A stretch of 34,901 nt of DNA from Candidatus Atribacteria bacterium (GTDB taxonomy: Bacteria; Atribacterota; Phoenicimicrobiia; Phoenicimicrobiales; Stramentimicrobiaceae), in the NCBI GenBank assembly GCA_018402425.1, contig JAGYIZ010000020.1, positions 1 to 34,901 of the forward strand, written 5' to 3'. This document shows, piece by piece, positions 1-8,416 of the stretch. The position numbers were made by a program, and so were the translations under genes. The notes beneath the pieces are model-generated. The model saw only the letters and a program-made list of their open reading frames with translations. It made no database searches and was not told where the DNA came from. Numbering within the stretch: the stretch's first letter is position 1; each line of letters begins with the position of its first letter.

Positions 1-211
1 GCCTTTAAAAGGCTGTAGAAGGCCGTAAAAGGCCTTTGAAAAAGCCCTTTCAAACGCCTTTAAAAAACCTTTAAAAGGCTTGTAAGAGGCCCCGCAAAGG
101 CCCTTAAAAGGCCTTTAGCACGGCCGTTAAAATGGCTTTAAACCGCATTCATCAGGCATTTAAAAAGGCCTTTAAATGGCCTCTAAAAGGCCTCTAAAAG
201 GCCTTTTAAAA
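1..211. repeat. Degenerate GGCCTTTAAA-rich palindromic repeat tract
   Basis: About twenty imperfect units of 9-12 bases built around the self-complementary core AAAGGCCTTT, for example GGCCTTTAAA and AGGCCTCTAAA, run from the first base to about 211. Units differ from each other by substitutions and small indels, so this is not a clean tandem array. Composition changes abruptly at about 212, where ordinary AT-rich coding sequence begins. The tract replaces the expected N-terminal half of the next gene. It may be real low-complexity DNA or an assembly artefact at a contig end; the sequence alone cannot decide. Confidence 0.8.
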
Positions 212-2182
212 ATGTTAAAAAAACAATTTACTAAGTCCGAAATATATATAGTAGCGGGAAGTGATGTTTTATTGAATGCTTCTGCCTATAATAATATAGA
301 GGACCAGAATTCCATAATTCATTTTCCTCATATAGTATTTAGTCGAAAATCTTTTCACCTTAGCGAAAAACAGCAAAAAAAATATCACGAGATTATAAAC
401 AAGATTGACTCAGAGGTAATTCAATTGAATCTTCAGGCCCCCTTTGAGGAAATAAGTTCTAGCCAGATTAGAAAAAATATCGATAGCCATCGTGGTATTT
501 CTAATTTGGTTGACCCACTGACTGAACGTTATATCTATCAATTTGGGTTATATCAGAGAGAGCCACAATACAAATCAACATTACAAAAGGTGTATACCAA
601 AGTAGAAGTACAGGAGAATATAAATAATGGCCTTATTGAAAAATTAGTAAATGAATTATTTACCGAAAAAAATAGAAAGAGAGCATTGGAAAGTCTGAAA
701 AAATTCAACCAAAAACTTAACCCGCGAATTATTCTTTTTAAGGATACACAGAATAACGGGAAAATATTGGGTTTTTCTGCTATTCACTGGGTTCGTTCCA
801 GCTTGTTTTACCATGAATTTAAGGATAATAATATTACCCAGTATATTAGAGACAATGCAACCGGTCGTACGATCGTTATTGATGGAGTTTTTGTTGTTTC
901 ACCTGATGAAAATACCTCCCGCTTCAGAGATTTAAGGCAGATTATTTTAGCAGAAGCCCTTGCTTTTTGTGTAAAAAGAGACTATGATTATGCCGTTTTT
1001 AAAAATATGATTTCGGAAAACAATTCTCCGGAACTAATAGAAACATTAGAACTTTTTGGATTTTCAGAATTGCCGGTTAGTAAACCTACTGATCCTATCC
1101 TGGCTGTAGATATTCGAAAGCCCTGTACAATAAGTTTAGATGTTGAGACACTTATCAAAGAACCCTTCGTGCAGAGCAATAGAGTTATTGAAGCAATTAA
1201 AATGGCTCGTAAAAAATTGCAGAAGGCTATTACACGTTTATATCCCGGTCATCTTCTTATTCCTTTTAACATTGATATGATCAATCAATCTATTATTGCT
1301 AAAGTCTGTCAGGAAAATGGTGTAACAAGTGAACAAGAAAGTGGCAGAAATTTAGGGCCGTTAATGTGTGTACCCTTTGGCAAAATATTACACAAGATGG
1401 TCGTACCAAATACTGTGACCAAGTCATTGCATACTGACAAGATTTTTACACCGGATATGCAGCATTTTAAGATAGATTCATTTGGTTATTATATGAGCCT
1501 AGAGAATCAGGTAAAAATGATTAGGTCTTTTAAGCGGCCAGTTTTGTTGATTGATGATCTTCTCCATAAAGGATATCGTCTCAGAGCTTTAAGCCCTTTG
1601 CTAAGAAAAGAAAATATTGAAGTACATAAGATTATTGTTGGTTTAATATCAGGAAGAGGAAAAGAATTAGCTATGATCCAAAAACGTTCTGCGGATGGTG
1701 CTTATTTCATTCCAAACCTACGGGTATGGTTTAATGAAAGCGATTTGTATCCTTTTATTGGGGGAGACGGATTGTTCCGGCAAGAATCTGAACAAGGCAA
1801 TCTGGTTCGTTCGATTAATATGATTTTACCTTTTGCCTATCCTATTTTTCTAAAAGGTGTTGACCATAAAACAACCTACTATTTATCCAAAACATGCATC
1901 GAGAATGCAATCCATATTATCAAAGCACTGGAAAGAGAATACCAGACAATTTATCATCGAAAATTAACTTTGGGTCATCTGGGTGAAGTCTGCCTCTATC
2001 CCCGTTATCCTGATCACGGAAAACATATGAATTATAATATGTCAATGGCAACTTCGATTTACCTAGAAAATGATCTGGAATTATTGCATAGAATCTGGGA
2101 AAGAGGGACAAAGTCCAGTTCTGGGGATTTATTGCTTTATCCGCATTCCCGGGAATTTAATTTAGGGAAGGAGGTTATATGA
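176..2182 (+). CDS. Multidomain protein: NadD-like adenylyltransferase remnant, GNAT-like and phosphoribosyltransferase-like domains (5'-truncated)
   Basis: Residues 21-126 resemble the C-terminal half of nicotinate/nicotinamide-nucleotide adenylyltransferases: VAGSD (26-30), ISSSQIR (93-99) and LVDPLTERYIYQFGLY (111-126). The essential N-terminal GxFxPxHxGH motif is absent because the repeat tract lies where it should be encoded. Roughly residues 180-305 look like a GNAT acetyltransferase fold. Roughly residues 330-560 contain VLLIDDLLHKGYR (456-468), which resembles the PRPP-binding loop of phosphoribosyltransferases. The ATG at 176 lies inside the repeat and has a stop just before it; the ATG at 212 is a more natural edge of the homologous sequence, and the true start is probably lost. 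The stop overlaps the next gene by 4 bases, implying co-translation. The domain reading is from motifs and moderately sure; the biological role is unknown. Confidence 0.6.
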   Translation: MASKRPLKGLLKMLKKQFTKSEIYIVAGSDVLLNASAYNNIEDQNSIIHFPHIVFSRKSFHLSEKQQKKYHEIINKIDSEVIQLNLQAPFEEISSSQIRKNIDSHRGISNLVDPLTERYIYQFGLYQREPQYKSTLQKVYTKVEVQENINNGLIEKLVNELFTEKNRKRALESLKKFNQKLNPRIILFKDTQNNGKILGFSAIHWVRSSLFYHEFKDNNITQYIRDNATGRTIVIDGVFVVSPDENTSRFRDLRQIILAEALAFCVKRDYDYAVFKNMISENNSPELIETLELFGFSELPVSKPTDPILAVDIRKPCTISLDVETLIKEPFVQSNRVIEAIKMARKKLQKAITRLYPGHLLIPFNIDMINQSIIAKVCQENGVTSEQESGRNLGPLMCVPFGKILHKMVVPNTVTKSLHTDKIFTPDMQHFKIDSFGYYMSLENQVKMIRSFKRPVLLIDDLLHKGYRLRALSPLLRKENIEVHKIIVGLISGRGKELAMIQKRSADGAYFIPNLRVWFNESDLYPFIGGDGLFRQESEQGNLVRSINMILPFAYPIFLKGVDHKTTYYLSKTCIENAIHIIKALEREYQTIYHRKLTLGHLGEVCLYPRYPDHGKHMNYNMSMATSIYLENDLELLHRIWERGTKSSSGDLLLYPHSREFNLGKEVI

Positions 2183-3456
2183 TATATTTTTACCGTTTAC
2201 ATAAAAATATAATATTTTCAACTCAAAAAATTGATGATTTACAGGAGATTAGCCCAGAGAGAATATCATTTAATGGTAATAAATATATTTATTATCTGCA
2301 ATATGGAAATTGGCAAAGAGGTAACTCTCTTGTTACACTTATTCACCCGGATCAAATAACAGATAAAAAGAAAGAAATCAACATTCTCCAAAAACCTGAT
2401 AAAACAAGTAAAGATTTTAACATTTTCCCTGATTGGATTAAAGCCAAAATTAATAGGAGAGAAGTTGGACTATGTGACAATAGTTATCCCCGTTGGAAGG
2501 ACAGATTGGAATGGGTGCAACCGAAACAGTGGCGAATTAATTTGATTGGTTTGGGAAATGTCGGAGGTACCCTACTAACTGGTTTACGACTATTAGGAGG
2601 AGAAAAAATTGAAACGATAGGTGTTTTTGATACTAACGAAAAAGCTGTTTCAAGATGGGAGCAGGAAGTGAATCAGGTTATCGATGGTTCGAACCAGAGA
2701 AGGTTGCCTCCTGTTAAGCCAATTCAACCTGATACAATATTTCAAGCTGATATGGTAGTATTCTGCATATCTATAGGAGTTCCTCCACCAGAAAAAAATG
2801 AAGTTAGAGATGTAAGGATGATGCAACTGGAAGCTAACTCCAGAATTATTAATTATTATGCTCAACGGGCTAGAAAAGTAAACTTTAACGGTATTTTTTC
2901 CGTTGTCTCTGACCCTATAGACTTATTATGCCAGAGCGCCTTTTTAGCAAGCAACTATAATGAAGAAGGTAAATTAGACGGCAAAGGTCTCAGTGCTGAT
3001 CAGATTAGAGGATTTGGTTTGGGCGTTATGTATGGTCGGGCAGCTTATTATGCAATGAAAGATAGCAACACAGAAGGCTATCTTAAAAGAGGTCGAGTAT
3101 TTGGACCTCATGGAAAAGGATTGGTAGTCGCTGATGATGTAGAGAATTATAATCAGGAACAATCCAATTTTTTAACAGAAAAAGTTTTACATGCTAATAT
3201 TGAACTTAGAAAAATAGGTTATAAGCCATATATAGCTCCGGCATTATCTTCAGGCACACTTTCTTTATTGGCCTTAATTAATGGTAAATGGCATTATAGT
3301 GCTGGTTTTTTAGGAGGGATCTTTTGGGGTTCCAGAAACCGCCAAACACCTCTTGGAATAGAATGGGAACAATACAAGTTTCCCCAAAATTTATTTCAAA
3401 AACTGGAAAAAAGTTATCAAATACTAAAAAAACAGGCAAAAAAATTGGAGAGATAA
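2179..3456 (+). CDS. Lactate/malate-dehydrogenase-like NAD(P)-binding protein
   Basis: The protein has 425 residues. An unassigned N-terminal region of about 117 residues precedes a Rossmann fold with GLGNVGG (124-130) and an acidic residue, D151, at the end of the second strand, as in NAD-binding enzymes. SDPIDLL (244-250) corresponds to the TNPVD segment of lactate/malate dehydrogenases. GPHGKG (309-314) sits where the catalytic-His HGD loop would be, with H311 as the candidate proton acceptor. The substrate cannot be predicted: the usual substrate-binding arginine pattern is not obvious and the N-terminal extension is atypical. It starts with ATGA overlapping the stop of the upstream gene and is followed directly by the next start codon, so the three genes form one translationally coupled unit. 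Confidence 0.7.
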   Translation: MIYFYRLHKNIIFSTQKIDDLQEISPERISFNGNKYIYYLQYGNWQRGNSLVTLIHPDQITDKKKEINILQKPDKTSKDFNIFPDWIKAKINRREVGLCDNSYPRWKDRLEWVQPKQWRINLIGLGNVGGTLLTGLRLLGGEKIETIGVFDTNEKAVSRWEQEVNQVIDGSNQRRLPPVKPIQPDTIFQADMVVFCISIGVPPPEKNEVRDVRMMQLEANSRIINYYAQRARKVNFNGIFSVVSDPIDLLCQSAFLASNYNEEGKLDGKGLSADQIRGFGLGVMYGRAAYYAMKDSNTEGYLKRGRVFGPHGKGLVVADDVENYNQEQSNFLTEKVLHANIELRKIGYKPYIAPALSSGTLSLLALINGKWHYSAGFLGGIFWGSRNRQTPLGIEWEQYKFPQNLFQKLEKSYQILKKQAKKLER

Positions 3457-4518
3457 ATGAAATCAGGTTTAATTGTTCTATTGCCTGGGAAGGTATCCTC
3501 AAAATTTGAGGAGTTTATACGAGAAATAGTCAAGGGTTACCCAAGTCAAATCGTTACCAGCATAAAGGATATTACTTCTTTACAAAATAAGAAAATATTA
3601 TGGGCAGTTGAACTAAATGAATATGGTTTCAATCTTGCAATGGAAGAAATGTTGCAAACAATTTGTCAAAGGGGCAGAGAATCACTAAAAAATACACAAG
3701 GGGCAATAATTATTCAAAGCCCAGTTGAATTATGGACTAAATGTTCTGCATATCGCATTATTTTTCAGACCAACCAGTTGGGATGCCGCTATATGGGTCA
3801 TTCTGTGGTAGAGGCAACCAGGGATCTGGTAAATTTTATGACCTGGCAAAAACAGTTAAATATACCTTTAACTGAAATCTATCAAAAAAATAGTCGTAAT
3901 TTGGTTTCTCGACTGGTAAAAAGCAATAAAATAATTATTAAAAAGCCATATATATTGGTACTATATTCTAATCCCAGAAAGACTTCTAATACAATGATGC
4001 TCTGGCAGATGGTCAAAGAATATATTCCTTCTAATCGAGAATATTTAATACAAAAACATGTAGAAAATGGAACTATTGTAGATTGTAGGGGCTGTCTGTA
4101 CAAGACTTGTAAGCATTATAGTGAGAGGAAAAGCTGTTTTTATGGAGGTATTGTTGTCCAGGAAATCTTACCTGCTATTGAAAAGGCAGATTATTTGATA
4201 TGGCTTTGTCCAAATTATAATGATGCAGTCTCTGCCAAATTAATGGCAGTCATTAACCGATTAACTGTACTTTATAAACGAGTGAATTTTTATAAGAAAG
4301 CATTTTTTTCAATTATTGTATCCGGAAATTCAGGAAGTGAAAATGTTGCCATGCAGCTAATTGGAGCCTTAAATGTGAATAAAGGTTTTCAGCTTCCCCC
4401 ATATTTTAGTTTGATGGCAATTGCTAATGATCCGGGAACAGTTAAGAAGATTCCTGATATTCAAGAGAAAGCTCGAAGCTTTGCCCAGAATATTTGTGAA
4501 GAGACAGGGATTAAATAA
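3457..4518 (+). CDS. Two-domain protein with C-terminal NADPH-dependent FMN reductase-like (flavodoxin-fold) domain
   Basis: The protein has 353 residues. The N-terminal half (1-155) is not recognised. The C-terminal half (about 163-350) resembles the NADPH-dependent FMN reductase/iron-sulfur flavoprotein fold: a first strand and phosphate loop, LYSNPRKTSNT (169-179), and CPNYNDAVSAKLMAVINR (251-268), equivalent to the P-x-Y segment that holds the flavin in this fold. Between them are Cys210, Cys213, Cys218 and Cys227 (CRGC-x4-C-x8-C), at the position where iron-sulfur flavoproteins carry a cluster-binding cysteine motif. The start codon directly follows the previous stop, with GGAG at 3447-3450. 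Its place behind a dehydrogenase-like protein suggests a shared redox step, but the substrate is unknown. Confidence 0.65.
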   Translation: MKSGLIVLLPGKVSSKFEEFIREIVKGYPSQIVTSIKDITSLQNKKILWAVELNEYGFNLAMEEMLQTICQRGRESLKNTQGAIIIQSPVELWTKCSAYRIIFQTNQLGCRYMGHSVVEATRDLVNFMTWQKQLNIPLTEIYQKNSRNLVSRLVKSNKIIIKKPYILVLYSNPRKTSNTMMLWQMVKEYIPSNREYLIQKHVENGTIVDCRGCLYKTCKHYSERKSCFYGGIVVQEILPAIEKADYLIWLCPNYNDAVSAKLMAVINRLTVLYKRVNFYKKAFFSIIVSGNSGSENVAMQLIGALNVNKGFQLPPYFSLMAIANDPGTVKKIPDIQEKARSFAQNICEETGIK

Positions 4519-4600
4519 AATGGTTTTATCATAAAGATATATAGATAACCTACCTGAAATATGTTACTCGAGGTCCTAAAAAGAGGATAAGTTTGATTTT
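4511..4600 (+). repeat. Partial copy of the dispersed hairpin repeat family (copy F)
   Basis: The segment GGTTTTATCATAAAGA and the following CTACCTGAAATATGTTACTCG-like stretch match, with substitutions, the 5' part of the copy at 26144-26390 (GGTTTTACCATAAAGA, then a similar CTACCTAAAATA-containing stretch and a GAGGTCC word). The 3' hairpin half is not visible. It overlaps the last codons of the preceding gene and fills part of the gap at 4519-4676. Confidence 0.5.
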
Positions 4601-4676
4601 GTAATAGCTTCTTATGTAGCTTGAAGATTTAAGAACCTGAAATTATTGAGATATATTTTTTCTTGAGGAGGGAAAA

Positions 4677-5063
4677 TTGGATATAAATAAGCAAGAGGAT
4701 GTTGAAAGATTTTGGAAAGAAAAAGAACAGGAGATTGGTGAAAAAGTTAAGGGAAAGGATATGAGTGAGTATATTAGTGGACACCAGGAGTTAAAGGAAA
4801 AAAGTTGGGGGCTTCTTTACTATACCGAAAGTGCGTTCTATTTTCAAACATTTCCCAGAAGAAATTGGTTAACCTCTTTGATAGGAGGGGGGAAGACAGA
4901 AAAGACCGGAGATACAATAATTTTTCGTATATTGTGGGGAAAGGTTAGAGAAATAGTTCTTCCGGCAAAAAAAAATACATTTTTTGCATTTCTTTCTCCT
5001 CCTGATCATCGTATTTTTATTAAATATCAGATCGATAATGTGAAGATACATTGGTATTTGTGA
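4677..5063 (+). CDS. Small hypothetical protein, possibly PH/GRAM-like
   Basis: A 128-residue protein starting at TTG, supported by a strong GAGGAGG ribosome binding site at 4664-4671. The first 40 residues are charged and likely helical (KQEDVERFWKEKEQEIGEK). The rest is beta-rich, with alternating hydrophobic strands such as GLLYYTESAFYFQTFP and KVREIVLPAKKNTFFAFL, a pattern seen in bacterial PH-like or GRAM-like domains. There are no signal peptide, membrane segment or catalytic motifs. The family is not identified with confidence, so this is a structural guess only. Confidence 0.5.
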   Translation: MDINKQEDVERFWKEKEQEIGEKVKGKDMSEYISGHQELKEKSWGLLYYTESAFYFQTFPRRNWLTSLIGGGKTEKTGDTIIFRILWGKVREIVLPAKKNTFFAFLSPPDHRIFIKYQIDNVKIHWYL

Positions 5064-5244
5064 TGTACCTACGGGATAGCAGAGACAGATTTTAGATTGT
5101 TATCACCAACTAAAAAAAAAAGAAGGCTGCATTTTAAGCTATCTTGTTTTTATTTTTCAAGAAATATACTCTGATTAATTTAGATAACATTATAGGGCAG
5201 TTATTATTTTATCAAAAAAACAGGAGAGTGAATAATTAGCATTT

Positions 5245-5886
5245 ATGGATATTATCAGTCACCATCAGACGATAAATTGTTCTATACAAATTAAAAATAC
5301 AATAAATAAAAGCCGTTTTATTGCATCTGTGCAAGAAGTAAAGGATGAATATGAAGCCAGGATATTTCTAAAATCAATTTCACAACAGTTTCCTGATGCC
5401 AGCCATCATTGTTGGGCATATCAATTTGGAGTTGGTGACCGAATGATATCTCAATATTCAGATAGCGGTGAGCCTGCTAACTCAGCAGGACCTCCTATAT
5501 TGCAGGCCATCAAACGAGAAAAAATAACCAATGTAATGGTAGTTATCAGCCGTTATTTCGGAGGCATAAAATTAGGAATTAGCGGGCTTATTCGAGCTTA
5601 TCGGGATACTGCTTTAAAAGCCTTACAGGCAGCAGGGAAGATAAAAAAATTCCCACTACGGAAATATATTATTGAAGATGTAGAATATCAGACATTAGGA
5701 AGCATCCTTCAATCAATAGAGAGTCAGGCTGGTCGCATTGATGATATACAGTATGGAGAAAAAATAAAAATTGGAGTATATCTTCCAGAGAAACTTCAGG
5801 AATGGATTACTCAAGTAGTTAAGAATATTACTAAAGGAAAAGCCCGTATTCGATTTGGCGGAATACGTTGGTATCGTGTACAATAA
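5245..5886 (+). CDS. yigZ: YigZ/IMPACT family protein
   Basis: A 213-residue protein, the usual length for the bacterial YigZ (UPF0029) family, related to eukaryotic IMPACT. Characteristic segments are KSRFIA (22-27), SDSGEPANSAG (72-82) and RYFGGIKLG (103-111), followed by a shorter C-terminal alpha/beta domain (about 140-213). The E. coli protein has been linked to translation or nucleic-acid-related functions, but no precise reaction is established. The ribosome binding site AGGAG (5222-5226) is about 18 bases from the ATG, longer than usual; an in-frame stop at 5233-5235 excludes an earlier start. Confidence 0.9.
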   Translation: MDIISHHQTINCSIQIKNTINKSRFIASVQEVKDEYEARIFLKSISQQFPDASHHCWAYQFGVGDRMISQYSDSGEPANSAGPPILQAIKREKITNVMVVISRYFGGIKLGISGLIRAYRDTALKALQAAGKIKKFPLRKYIIEDVEYQTLGSILQSIESQAGRIDDIQYGEKIKIGVYLPEKLQEWITQVVKNITKGKARIRFGGIRWYRVQ

Positions 5887-6009
5887 TAATAAATAGGAAT
5901 ATGGATTATACAAACAAATGTGAAATAAAAAACACAAATGAATACATAAAAATTGAAAGCCGTTGAGAATCATTTTCGATATTTTCTAATATTATGGAAG
6001 GGAAACTTA

Positions 6010-6510
6010 ATGAAAACACTTATTGTTTATTATTCTCGTTCTGGTAGAACACGGAAGATAGCAAAACAGATGGGAGTTAGGCTTAATGCAGATTTGGGTG
6101 AAATTCAAGACAATAAAAATAGAACAGGTATATTTGGATTTATAGCTAGTGGCAACGAAGCTTATCTAAGAAGAGTTGCTCCTATTAATAGATTAAATAG
6201 AGATCCTGCTCAGTATGATACTGTAATTATAGGAACACCTATTTGGGCTAATAATATGTCAACTCCTATCCGAAGTTTTTTTAAAGAATATCAGGAAAAA
6301 TTAAAAAATGTTGCCTTTTTCTGTACCAGTATAGGCTCTAACCCAAAACCTGTTTTCTTAGCTATGGAAAAGATGGCAACACGAAAACCAATAACCGTTA
6401 TGAATATTACAGCTCGTGATATTAGAAGACAGTTTTACATTGAGATGGTCGATGAATTTGTTAAAAAAATCAAACACTCGGAAACAGACTCAAGGAGACA
6501 TGATAAATAA
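6010..6510 (+). CDS. Flavodoxin family protein
   Basis: A 166-residue flavodoxin-fold protein. The FMN phosphate loop is YYSRSGRTRKIA (7-18) and a second flavin-contacting segment is GTPIWANNMSTPIR (75-88). It probably carries electrons or acts as a quinone/disulfide-type flavoprotein in the cytoplasm. I chose ATG 6010 rather than the in-frame ATG at 5953 because GGAAGGGA (5996-6003) precedes it at good spacing and the protein then begins MKTLIVYYSRSG, as flavodoxins do. Its end overlaps the next gene by 11 bases, so the two are probably co-expressed. Confidence 0.85.
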   Translation: MKTLIVYYSRSGRTRKIAKQMGVRLNADLGEIQDNKNRTGIFGFIASGNEAYLRRVAPINRLNRDPAQYDTVIIGTPIWANNMSTPIRSFFKEYQEKLKNVAFFCTSIGSNPKPVFLAMEKMATRKPITVMNITARDIRRQFYIEMVDEFVKKIKHSETDSRRHDK

Positions 6511-6889
6511 AAAGCAATTTGAAGAATTGGTAGTTCAGGCTATTAGCGAATTGCCTGAATATTTCAGAAAAAAAATGGAAAATGTCACCATTCATATCGA
6601 AGAATTTCCCAGCGAAGGTATATTGAAAGACCTTGGTCATAAATCACCCTATTCACTATTAGGACTCTACCAGGGAGTACCCGTAACTCGTCGTGGAATA
6701 CATTATCGCAATGTAATGCCTGACCGGATTACCATTTTCCGAAAACCAATTTTAAATAAAAACAAGAATCCACAAGCAATCAAAGATGACATAAAAAGAG
6801 TTGTGCTACACGAAGTAGGCCATTACTTTGGTCTTAGTGAGCATGAATTGTATGTTATTGAAAGGGAACATTTTAACAGGACAAGATAA
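6500..6889 (+). CDS. Zincin-like metallopeptidase family protein
   Basis: A 129-residue protein of the short bacterial zincin family (PF06262-like). It has HEVGHYFGLSEHEL at 104-117, giving the HExxHxxGxxxxE zinc site with H104, E105, H108 and E116. These proteins are small, cytoplasmic and mostly uncharacterised. The ATG at 6500 is preferred over the in-frame ATG at 6416 because the family begins close to the F-x2-LV-x2-A-x3-LP segment found here at 7-19 and AAGGAG lies at 6492-6497, although its spacing of 2 bases is short. The gene overlaps the flavodoxin and converges on pyrE, with only 29 bases and no clear terminator between them. Confidence 0.8.
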   Translation: MINKKQFEELVVQAISELPEYFRKKMENVTIHIEEFPSEGILKDLGHKSPYSLLGLYQGVPVTRRGIHYRNVMPDRITIFRKPILNKNKNPQAIKDDIKRVVLHEVGHYFGLSEHELYVIEREHFNRTR

Positions 6890-6918
6890 AAATGTTAAGG
6901 AGATAGACTTTATAATAA

Positions 6919-7494
6919 TTACTTTTTAAATAATCTACTGCCCGGCTTTACTAACTTAATGCCTTGTTTGCACATAGGACAGTCTTTTTCATTGTAAATC
7001 TTAATATTTAATTTGATACCACTGACGACAGGTAGCCCGATATCCATATTCATTGGTCTTCTATCTACTATGCAGGCAACCCCAAGAACATTAGCTCCCA
7101 TTTCTTCCATTAGATTTCTTACTTCTAAGGTAGATTTGCCGGTAGTAATAACGTCTTCACTAATTAAAATATTGGTGCCCTTTTTTATTGAAAACCCTCG
7201 TCTTAATGTAACTTGACCGTTTATTCTTTCAGTAAAAATTGATTCAAGATTAAGCTGTTTGCCCATTTCATAAGAAGTAATAATTCCACCCATTGCCGGG
7301 CCAACTATTATATTCATGCCCATATCTCTGACTTTGTCACATAGTATTTTTATTATTTGTTCAGCATGCCAGGGAAATCTTAATGCTTTGGCGCATTGTA
7401 TATATCGATTAGAGTGTTGTCCGGAAGAGAGAAGAAAGTGTCCTTCTATTAGTGCTCCTGTTTCTTCTAATATCTTTAAAATTGTTGTATTCAT
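6919..7494 (-). CDS. pyrE: Orotate phosphoribosyltransferase
   Basis: A 191-residue enzyme joining orotate and PRPP to make OMP, the fifth step of UMP synthesis. The PRPP loop is EDVITTGKS (113-121), preceded by the hydrophobic strand NILIS. The N-terminal LSSGQHSNRYI segment is typical of the family. The C-terminal tail carries CPMC (172-175), a feature of the Thermotoga/Clostridia PyrE subgroup. It is the last gene of the pyr operon, 13 bases after pyrD. Confidence 0.95.
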   Translation of the reverse strand: MNTTILKILEETGALIEGHFLLSSGQHSNRYIQCAKALRFPWHAEQIIKILCDKVRDMGMNIIVGPAMGGIITSYEMGKQLNLESIFTERINGQVTLRRGFSIKKGTNILISEDVITTGKSTLEVRNLMEEMGANVLGVACIVDRRPMNMDIGLPVVSGIKLNIKIYNEKDCPMCKQGIKLVKPGSRLFKK

Positions 7495-7507
7495 AGATAT
7501 TCTCCTT

Positions 7508-8416
7508 TTAATCTACAATGCCGATTATCTCTGAAATATTTGAGATATCATTGCTTATTAGGTAATTTTCTAAATCTTTAATGATGATTTCTCCCACTTT
7601 TGGATTAATAAAGTTTGCTGTTCCGATTTGTACTGCCTGGGCACCAGCCATTAAAAATTCCAAGACGTCCTGATAATTAACTATGCCTCCGATGCCCATT
7701 ATTGGTATTTTAACCTGTTTGGCTACTTCGTGAACCATTCTCAGGGCAATTGGCTTAATACATGGTCCTGATAAGCCTGCAAAGGTATTTTCAAAAATTT
7801 TCTTTTTTTCATTTATATTAATAGCAAAGGCTTTAAAAGTGTTGATTAGTGATATGGCGTCTGCTCCTTCTTCTTCACAAATTCTGGCTATTCTGATAAT
7901 ATCATCAGCGTCAGGGCTTAGTTTTACCATAAGAGGAACTTTAACTACTTTTCTGACCTCTTTAACTACTTCTCTGGTAGTTGTCTCTTTGATGCCGAAA
8001 GGAATGTTATTTTCTTGTACATTTGGGCAGGAAATATTAAGTTCAATCATATCTACTTTTTTCCTGGAGATTTTGTGACAGGCTTTTACATAATCTTCCA
8101 GGTTTGTTCCGCTAATATTTATAATATGAGCCAGGTTTAGTGATTGCATAAAGGGAAGTTCATTTTCTATAAAGGCTTGGATGCCTGGATTTTCCAGTCC
8201 TACACTATTCATCATACCTGAAGAGGTTTCCCATACCCTAATACCCTGATTCCCTCTTCTGGGATTTAGAGTCAAACCTTTGCTGACAATCCCGCCCAAT
8301 TTTTCAATATCATATATTTCAGCATATTCCCGGCCAAAGCCAAAAGTTCCTGATGCCATTATAATTGGATTTTTAAAATTAATTTCTAAAAAATTTATAT
8401 CCAACAAACCACTCAT
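7508..8416 (-). CDS. pyrD: Dihydroorotate dehydrogenase (class 1B), catalytic subunit
   Basis: A 302-residue FMN enzyme that oxidises dihydroorotate to orotate. NISCPN (127-132) carries the active-site Cys130 that defines class 1 enzymes. The N-terminal ASGTFGFG and C-terminal GIGGI segments form the FMN barrel site. The adjacent pyrK marks it as class 1B, which passes electrons to NAD+ through the PyrK FAD and 2Fe-2S centre. The start codon overlaps the pyrK stop by one base (TAATG), indicating coupled translation. Confidence 0.95.
   Translation of the reverse strand: MSGLLDINFLEINFKNPIIMASGTFGFGREYAEIYDIEKLGGIVSKGLTLNPRRGNQGIRVWETSSGMMNSVGLENPGIQAFIENELPFMQSLNLAHIINISGTNLEDYVKACHKISRKKVDMIELNISCPNVQENNIPFGIKETTTREVVKEVRKVVKVPLMVKLSPDADDIIRIARICEEEGADAISLINTFKAFAININEKKKIFENTFAGLSGPCIKPIALRMVHEVAKQVKIPIMGIGGIVNYQDVLEFLMAGAQAVQIGTANFINPKVGEIIIKDLENYLISNDISNISEIIGIVD

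Noticed and set aside
1-211. CRISPR-like array
   Set aside because: Units are about 10 bases, degenerate and lack unique spacers of constant length.
5953-6009. Longer start for the flavodoxin gene
   Set aside because: The extra 19 residues are unlike the family and the ribosome binding site fits ATG 6010.
6416-6499. Longer start for the zincin gene
   Set aside because: The extra residues lie wholly inside the flavodoxin gene in another frame and do not resemble the family.
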